Assembly (NCBI GenBank): GCA_020631035.1
Contig: JAHDIA010000018.1
Coordinates: 8,693 to 19,251 of the forward strand
DNA: 10,559 nt
Direction: 5' to 3'
From: Chitinophagales bacterium
Lineage (GTDB): Bacteria; Bacteroidota; Bacteroidia; Chitinophagales; UBA2359
Positions 1 through 5,800 of this stretch are shown piece after piece. Both the position numbers and the translations under genes were made by a program. The notes under the pieces were generated by a model. That model had not been told where the DNA came from. It searched no databases and saw nothing but the letters and a program-made list of their open reading frames with translations. Position 1 is the stretch's first letter. Each line of letters opens with the position of its first letter.

Positions 1-1537
1 CACCTGTTGTAGCATTTACGCTTGCAGCACCAGTCGTACTCCACATACCACTGCCGACATCTTGACTGCCATTTAATTGAGCAGTGGTTTGATTGCACAA
101 AGCTTGGTCGTCTCCTGCATTGGCAGTCGGTCCTTCATCAATGCTAATAGATATACACTGTTGAGGACGACAATCTGCTTCTGGAGGAGTTGCATCTAAT
201 ATGGCACAAATAGTGTATGTTCCTGGGTTGAGTGAGGCACCTTGATTGTTTAAATCAGCTTGCGTATTTCCGTTGGTCAAGCTTGCAAAAGGAACAGTCC
301 CCAAAACAGTACCAGAGGCATCACTGTAGGCATTGGGGCTTGGACTACTATTGAATAAGACAAAGGCAATACCATAATTAACTTGATTGTTTTGACTCAT
401 TGCCATATTGCTTAATCCAGTTGCAGACAAATTAAAGGTACTAGCTTCACATATGTCTGTTGGATCTACCAAAGTAGTTATTTCTGGACAAGTAAAACAG
501 TCTGGAGCTGTTCCTGAAATGTCTAAGAAACATTCATTGGCATTAAGTGGGTCTTCACAATTGCCTGTAGGTGGACTTTGAGCTGCTATGTTGATGTTAT
601 AATCTTGTCCTTCTGGATATATAAAAGTTATGGTTTCAGTAATGACTACATCATTGGCATTTAAGTTGGTCAGACAAACAGAGCTAGGAGAAATATTGCT
701 TGCATTGGCATCTGTTCCGACATACTCTCCATTGATACCATTGAATGTAATGGATACAGAATACGTCCCATCTCCATTACACTGTGTCACCATTCCATCT
801 TGTTGGAGAGTACATTGGAGCAAATCGTCGCTACCACATCCAAAACGGGCTTTAAAGTTATTGACCATTACATCTCCATCCGCATCTTGATCCCATATTG
901 CCAAATAAAAATTGGCAGGTTGGTCAAAAATAGAGGGATCAATCGGGATATTATTCCAACTAGCACTACTTTCTCCTCCACAAGCTACAGGTGTAGGGAC
1001 TAAGTCAGCACAATCACCACTCAAAACTTCACCATTTGCATTGGCAGGGTCTGTACCTGGCTGGTTTTCTTCAGAGAGGTACAATGCCCAACCGATGTTG
1101 TCTCCAGAGTTGTCATTGATTTGAATTTCAAAGTTTCCAGAGAATGGTCTTACATCAAAATTGAGCCATATAATTGGTTGCCCAGATGTTGGATTGCTTA
1201 TATTTAAGATACTCCCATCTGAAGGATTGATACAGTCAAGACCCGAAACATCTACATTAAAGGAAATTGGATTGTAAGTACAGCCCAAACCAGATATAAC
1301 CTGAGATTGGGTTTCAGCAGACGAACCACAACGAATGACTCCGTTGGGAAATGGGGCATTGGGAGCATCATTAACAGAGATGACTCCATCAGCACCAATT
1401 GGATTCCAGGTTCCACCTCCTTCCCATCTGGTAGCACATTCACAAGGGGTATCATTTTGAGCAATAAGTACTGTTGGAATAAAACCAATTGTTGCGACTA
1501 AGGAAAAAACAATTTTCGTAATGTGTGTAATTTTCAT
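1..1537 (-). CDS. Large secreted Cys/Asn-rich repeat protein, N-terminal 512 residues (3' end beyond window)
   Basis: An open frame without stop runs from an ATG at 1535-1537 to the left edge, giving 512 residues. The start is supported by a signal peptide: Lys/His-containing N-terminus, hydrophobic core at about residues 9-25, likely cleavage near the 'LIAQ' at 24-27. The mature part is rich in Cys, Asn, Asp, Thr and Ser, with no membrane segment. Residues about 30-235 look like one beta-sandwich unit that includes an Asp-rich 'WDQDADGD' stretch at 215-222, possibly calcium-binding. Residues about 238-345 and 350-466 look like two further extracellular units, the second starting 'TCPEITTLVDP'. 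At 471 begins 'TANAGDDQALCNQ', the opening of a PKD/Ig-like repeat common in long Bacteroidota surface proteins that often end in a gliding-motility-associated or type IX secretion C-terminal domain. That end is not visible here. An adhesin or matrix protein is likely by inference; the exact role is unknown. Confidence 0.85.
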   Translation of the reverse strand, partial: MKITHITKIVFSLVATIGFIPTVLIAQNDTPCECATRWEGGGTWNPIGADGVISVNDAPNAPFPNGVIRCGSSAETQSQVISGLGCTYNPISFNVDVSGLDCINPSDGSILNISNPTSGQPIIWLNFDVRPFSGNFEIQINDNSGDNIGWALYLSEENQPGTDPANANGEVLSGDCADLVPTPVACGGESSASWNNIPIDPSIFDQPANFYLAIWDQDADGDVMVNNFKARFGCGSDDLLQCTLQQDGMVTQCNGDGTYSVSITFNGINGEYVGTDANASNISPSSVCLTNLNANDVVITETITFIYPEGQDYNINIAAQSPPTGNCEDPLNANECFLDISGTAPDCFTCPEITTLVDPTDICEASTFNLSATGLSNMAMSQNNQVNYGIAFVLFNSSPSPNAYSDASGTVLGTVPFASLTNGNTQADLNNQGASLNPGTYTICAILDATPPEADCRPQQCISISIDEGPTANAGDDQALCNQTTAQLNGSQDVGSGMWSTTGAASVNATTG

Positions 1538-1580
1538 AAGAACTAGATTTAGTGTTTATCAGACTATGCAAAGTTTCCAT

Positions 1581-1794
1581 GTTCTGAAAACTTTTAATTT
1601 CAGTTAATGTCATTAGACTTAATACTGGGATTGGATTAAGCTGTTGTTTTTAAATCTAGATTAGAATAAGTTATTCCTTTTATTTTCAGATAAAGTTCTT
1701 CTATTCTGAAATCAATGATTTCAGTTATGTAATTAATAGACTATTGGGATTGGATTGATCTGTTGTTTTTAAACCTAAATTAGAATTAAGTAAT
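1581..1794. repeat. Diverged tandem direct repeat, about 90-bp unit
   Basis: Copy 1 is 1581-1675 and copy 2 is 1703-1794. The best-conserved block is TGGGATTGGATT...CTGTTGTTTTTAAA at about 1626-1671 and 1745-1791, 119 bp apart. Both copies begin with an inverted pair CTGAAA/TTTCAG: 1584-1589 with 1598-1603 in copy 1, and a near-perfect palindrome in copy 2 (1706-1724, 9-bp arms around one base). The repeat sits directly upstream of the large secreted-protein gene, so it overlaps the likely promoter or leader. Whether it is regulatory or only an old duplication cannot be told from the sequence. Confidence 0.7.
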
Positions 1795-1858
1795 GCTGAG
1801 ATAACAATCTATCATTTTCTACTACGATATTTCCTGATTTACTTCGTTAAAAATGTTC

Positions 1859-1877
1859 GTCAGAGCGTTGCTATGAC
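1859..1877. repeat. Small hairpin, 8-bp arms with one mismatch
   Basis: GTCAGAGC and GCTATGAC flank a GTT loop; seven of eight positions pair. It lies in a slightly more GC-rich patch (about 1825-1905) that also contains a small ACCT/AGGT hairpin at about 1888-1898. No T-tract follows on either strand, so it is not a typical terminator. The patch may be the relic of a dispersed repeat (inference). Confidence 0.45.
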
Positions 1878-1914
1878 TGTGCTTTTACCTTGTAGGTCAA
1901 AAAATCTCTTTGCA

Positions 1915-1930
1915 TAAAGTTGAAACTTTA
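1915..1930. repeat. Perfect 7-bp inverted repeat TAAAGTT-GA-AACTTTA
   Basis: Two perfectly complementary 7-base arms are separated by two bases. The symmetry and short spacer fit a dimeric regulator site, but it lies about 380 bp upstream of the nearest start codon and could be chance in AT-rich DNA. Confidence 0.4.
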
Positions 1931-1971
1931 TTGTTTAAGCATTACAGTTGTTTGTTCCTTTTACTTATTAA

Positions 1972-1993
1972 TACCTTTTTGTATCAAAAGGTA
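1972..1993. repeat. Perfect 8-bp hairpin TACCTTTT/AAAAGGTA
   Basis: The arms 1972-1979 and 1986-1993 are fully complementary around a 6-base loop. No U-rich run follows the second arm on either strand, so it does not look like an intrinsic terminator. Function is unknown. Confidence 0.45.
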
Positions 1994-2531
1994 AACACTT
2001 AATTAAAAAACAATTATTATTTTATTATTATTAAAAAACACGTCCTAGATACAAACACTACAAACATAGTATTCTTTATTAAACTATTAGTATATTCACC
2101 TTGCCAAGAATTGCAAAACAAACATAGTTTAGCTCATTTTATGTATTCCAGTTATTTTTTGATTATGAAGGTAAGAGTTGGATGAATACAAAAAAGTCTG
2201 TTCCCTTTTTTGTCTATTTAAACAATTACTTCATAGCATAGATATTCAATTGCCTTTTATTCCCACAAAAAAGACAACTGAAATTTTCATCATGTAAGAA
2301 CCCTGTAAATATTTTGACTACAGGAATGTAAATAGTGGTAAGTGTTAAATAGTTGTTTCATGTTAGATTAGTGTTTAAACTTTATATAAATCTTTTTCAA
2401 TTTCCTTTTCAAAAGTGTGTTACTTACAAATTAGATAAAAAAACACAAAAAAACAAATTTTGTTCTTATTAAATTGTTTTTCATTCTAAATATTGCCCCC
2501 AATATGCCATTTACAAACCCATCCCACTATT

Positions 2532-2714
2532 AGAGCATGTTAGGAATTATCATTCAGCACTCAAAAATTGTCTTTTTGAATCGAAGCGTCGAACCGCTCA
2601 TCGGCGGCTATTTTTTGCTCAATCCCGACCTTCGGGATTGAGCAAAAAATGAGCCTTGTTGAGAACCAAAAATCCTGCCCTTTGAGGCATAAAGTACAAT
2701 TCCTAACATACTCT
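2532..2714. mobile_element. Palindromic MITE-like element with terminal inverted repeats
   Basis: The ends are a 17-bp inverted repeat with one mismatch: AGAGCATGTTAGGAATT at 2532-2548 and its complement at 2698-2714. In the middle is a perfect 19-bp stem with a 3-base loop (2610-2628, loop CCT, 2632-2650), which extends four more pairs (GGCT/AGCC) past one bulged G. The two halves therefore look like one unit joined head to head. If the element starts at G2533 and ends at C2713, a TTA triplet flanks both sides, which would fit a 3-bp target duplication of the TNA kind known from IS5-type elements. The flanking bases are AT-rich, so that match is weak. There is no transposase and no ORF. A non-autonomous element or REP-like repeat is the best reading. 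It lies 184 bp past the macroglobulin stop codon. Confidence 0.5.
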
Positions 2715-2778
2715 TATTAATGAGACGTAAAAATGAATTTGTTTTTGAAAAAATATCTTTTCAATTTCCTTCCGAAAG

Positions 2779-2857
2779 TCGGGATTGAGCAAAAAATGAG
2801 CTTTGTAAAAAACCAAAATCCTGCTTTTGAAGCACAAATTCCAAACATACTCTTATT
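2779..2857. repeat. Extra half copy of the palindromic element
   Basis: This segment matches the right half of the neighbouring palindromic element (2632-2718). The first 23 bases are identical, through GAGCAAAAAATGAGC; the interior is similar with small gaps, and the end is nearly the same (ACATACTCTTATT). The left half is missing. It lies only 40 bp beyond the macroglobulin stop codon, so it forms part of that mRNA's 3' end if transcription reads through. Confidence 0.75.
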
Positions 2858-2897
2858 GAAAATTTAAAATTACGCTCCGCATTCAAACTAACGTTAG

Positions 2898-5800
2898 TTA
2901 GTCCGTAATGACGACTTTGTCAAATTCGCTATAGCCTCGATTTTCGGGATAGTACATCAGTTGTGCAACTACGGGTTTGATTTGGTAATTGCCTGGTATC
3001 TGTGCTTTCATCAAATAAGTATACTCGAAGGTTCCTGTTGGTAATTTGGTAATCGTCAATGCCAAATGTTCGTCTCGGTACTCTTTGTGGGTGTACCAAT
3101 GACTCCAGTAACCGTAGCCATATCTTCTTTGATTGCCATTGTGTCGATCGTAGCCAGTTTCGCCTTTGATGTTGTAACCTTTGGTATCTTGAACAAATTC
3201 ACAACCAGCGGGTATTGGGTCTTCAATCAAAACATATTCTTGTTCATTGACAGTGGTGACTTTGGTTTTGACCAAAATATTGTCGCCCGAAGCAATATTC
3301 TTTAATTTGATTTTTTGTTTGTCGTAAATCAAATTGCCTTTGTTGTCTTTTTCCTCCATCAATTTGTAGTACTCCCGCTCTACTTCAAAAATGGGTTGTA
3401 CTTTTTGGTATTTCTCCAATTGTTCTCCAGCAGCAAAATAGGTCAAACGGGTATTGATGTAATGTGTTCCATTGCCTTTTTGTTTGACTTCGATGGTATT
3501 CTTACCACTCTTTAATACTTTGGTATTGTTTACATCTAAATTGATGTTGTTGCTGGTATTGGCATAATAATCTACGCCCACCAAATCGAGTGTAAAGGCT
3601 TTGCTAAACACATCGTCTTTGCCTACTTTTTTGCTGCCTACTAAAGCTCCATTGGCATAAATCTCCAATTCTAAATCTGGATTGACTTCATTTTTAATCA
3701 CCTCGATTAAGCCATAAATAGTCATTGCTGTTTGGCGGGTATTGTGCCAAGCGTGCCCTTTGCGTTGACGTAAAATCCATTGGATGGCGTTTGGCAAATA
3801 ATCGTTGTCGGGTTCAATCATTGAGATGGCTTTGATGGCATTGGCAGTTGTCTCTACCCTATCGTCTTGCCAACGGTAGTAGAACTTCTTGCCTCCCCAA
3901 TAGGTCTGAGTTCCCTCCACTGTGGCATTGTCTTCCAAACGAGCCAACATCATTTGAGCAGCTTTGTTGTCTTTGGCTAAGACAGCAGCTTGTAGCCACA
4001 ATGCTTGTTCGTAGGCATTCTCGTTGCCTTTGGGTAATAGCTCGTCGTCCCAGAACTCGGTGAGTCCAAGGTTCATTGCCACCATCATTTGATAAGCCAA
4101 GGTTGTGGCATCTGTCCCTTTGTTTTGAAGTTGCGATTTAAAAGCATTTATGGCTTTGTTGTATACTGCTTGGTCAATGACAAAGTCGGCTTGAGTGGCT
4201 AGAAACATTCCATTGACTACATAGGCAGTCATAAAAGGATGTGAGCCATCGTTGCGCCACCAGCCCCAGCCGCCATCTTGCTGTTGGAGCTCTCCTAGAC
4301 GTTTGAATCCTTGTGCGACCATTTTTTGCAATTCGTTTCGGCTAATGGTGCTTTCATAACTCTCACCGAGTTCCTGTAAAGTATTTGCCACAACTACAGT
4401 CGGCAAAAAGCGGCTCATTGTTTGTTCGACACAACCGTAGGGATAGCCAATGAGTTGGTCCATTGAGGCTAGTAAGGCTGAAGTAACCGATGGTGCGGCA
4501 CTCACTTCGAGTTGTGCAGTATTTAAATCTATGTCTTTGGGAATCTCGATCTCAATGCTTTGCTGGTCTTTGTCTCTAAGGACAGTTGACTCAGCCGAAA
4601 TGATTTCGAGTCCGTAGGGATTGACGGGTATTTCGAGTACCATCGCATCTGATTCTTCATTGGTCAATGCCTTCACAGTAAGCGAGGCATTGTTGATCCA
4701 TTTTGATTCGACTTTCCAATCAATGCGCTCTTCCCCATTGGCAGGAATGCTGATGTCTTTTTCGCTTCCCTCGACCTTGAGTCCGTCGGCAAAGAGTTGT
4801 ACTTTGACTTTTTTCTTGCTATCAAGATAGTTGTGAATGTTGGTGGCAATCACCAAATCGTCTCCTACATTCATAAATCGGGGCGTTTCCATACGAACCA
4901 AAAGGTTTTTGCGTACAATGATCTTGGCATTGGTTTGTCCGATTTCGCTTGAACGGGTGGCGACTTTGGCATTGGTTCTCCAAGTGGTCAGGTTGTCGGG
5001 TAGTTGGATTTTGACAGTGGCTTCTCCATTGGCATCAGTGGTGATGTTGGGGTTCCAGTAAATGGCATCTTGGAAGTCGGAACGTACAGTGGCTTCGACC
5101 AATGCCCCTCCACCACCAGACTCTTTGTCTTTACTTTCTAACCTACCAGCTACTGCTGATTTTCCCATTGTCATTCTTAGAGGATTGCCTTGTGGACCTG
5201 ATGCACCTTGTGGACCTGGTGCACCTACTGCACCTGCAACTTCTCTTGTCATCATATCCATTGACATCTCCTCATCTAATGCCTCGTATTCAGCAGGAAT
5301 TTCAGCAACCAATCTAGAGAATTCTATTGTTTTGTTTTTGTCTTTAATGGCAATATTTAGTAAAATATTCGTATCAGTATGACAAACCACATTGGTTACT
5401 GTCGTTATTTTGCCATCTTTTTCAAATGTCATTTTTTCGATGATACCTTCTTGGGGCGCACTCAAATTGTAGTAACCGAATTTGTTGGTTTGGTAGCTTT
5501 TGCCTCCTACCTTTATAGTGGCATTGGATAGTGGTTGTCCTGTTTCATAATCTACTACAAAACCTTGAACTTCTATTTTCTTTTCTGTGGCAGCCTCTTT
5601 GTCTTTGATGGTATAATTGAATCGCATCCATTCTCCATCGTCTAAATAGGCTCTACGGTCAAAGGCAAAGTCTAGTTTTTCCAATTTCCACAACAAAGCT
5701 TTTGGTTGAATGGCTTGGCTTTGGTTGTAAGCATTGAACTGATTGTGGTAATTGGCGGCATGATAGCTCTGATTGTCGTAAAAAGATTTGCGAATGTCCT

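Larger units (their letters stand above)
1538..2897. other. Gene-free intergenic stretch rich in repeats and hairpins
   Basis: These 1360 bp between the macroglobulin stop and the start of the secreted protein carry no credible gene on either strand. Frames are short and interrupted. The stretch is AT-rich and holds two diverged direct repeats (1581-1675 and 1703-1794), three small inverted repeats (1859-1877, 1915-1930, 1972-1993), a palindromic MITE-like element (2532-2714) and a half copy of that element (2779-2857). The part from about 2000 to 2520 shows only low-complexity AT runs, such as the A/T-only block around 2011-2033 flanked by two 'TTAAAAAACA' copies, and a weak 6-bp inverted repeat CCTGTA/TACAGG at 2302-2324. 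The promoter of the secreted-protein gene should lie near 1540-1800. I found no convincing Bacteroidota -7 box there; the best is a one-mismatch AAACTTTG on the minus strand about 35 bp upstream of the ATG. Confidence 0.7.

Noticed and set aside
630..1501. Plus-strand frames of 64-86 codons
   Set aside because: They lie opposite the secreted-protein frame, which has a signal peptide and domain-like content. Their translations show no protein-like pattern.
2610..2650. Perfect 19-bp stem downstream of the macroglobulin gene as an intrinsic terminator
   Set aside because: Both strands read T6-stem-A6, with the A-run after the stem instead of a U-run. The structure belongs to the palindromic repeat element.
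1538..2897. CRISPR array or tRNA gene in the repeat-rich intergenic stretch
   Set aside because: Repeats are only two or three diverged copies without regular spacers, and no cloverleaf or T-loop motif is visible.
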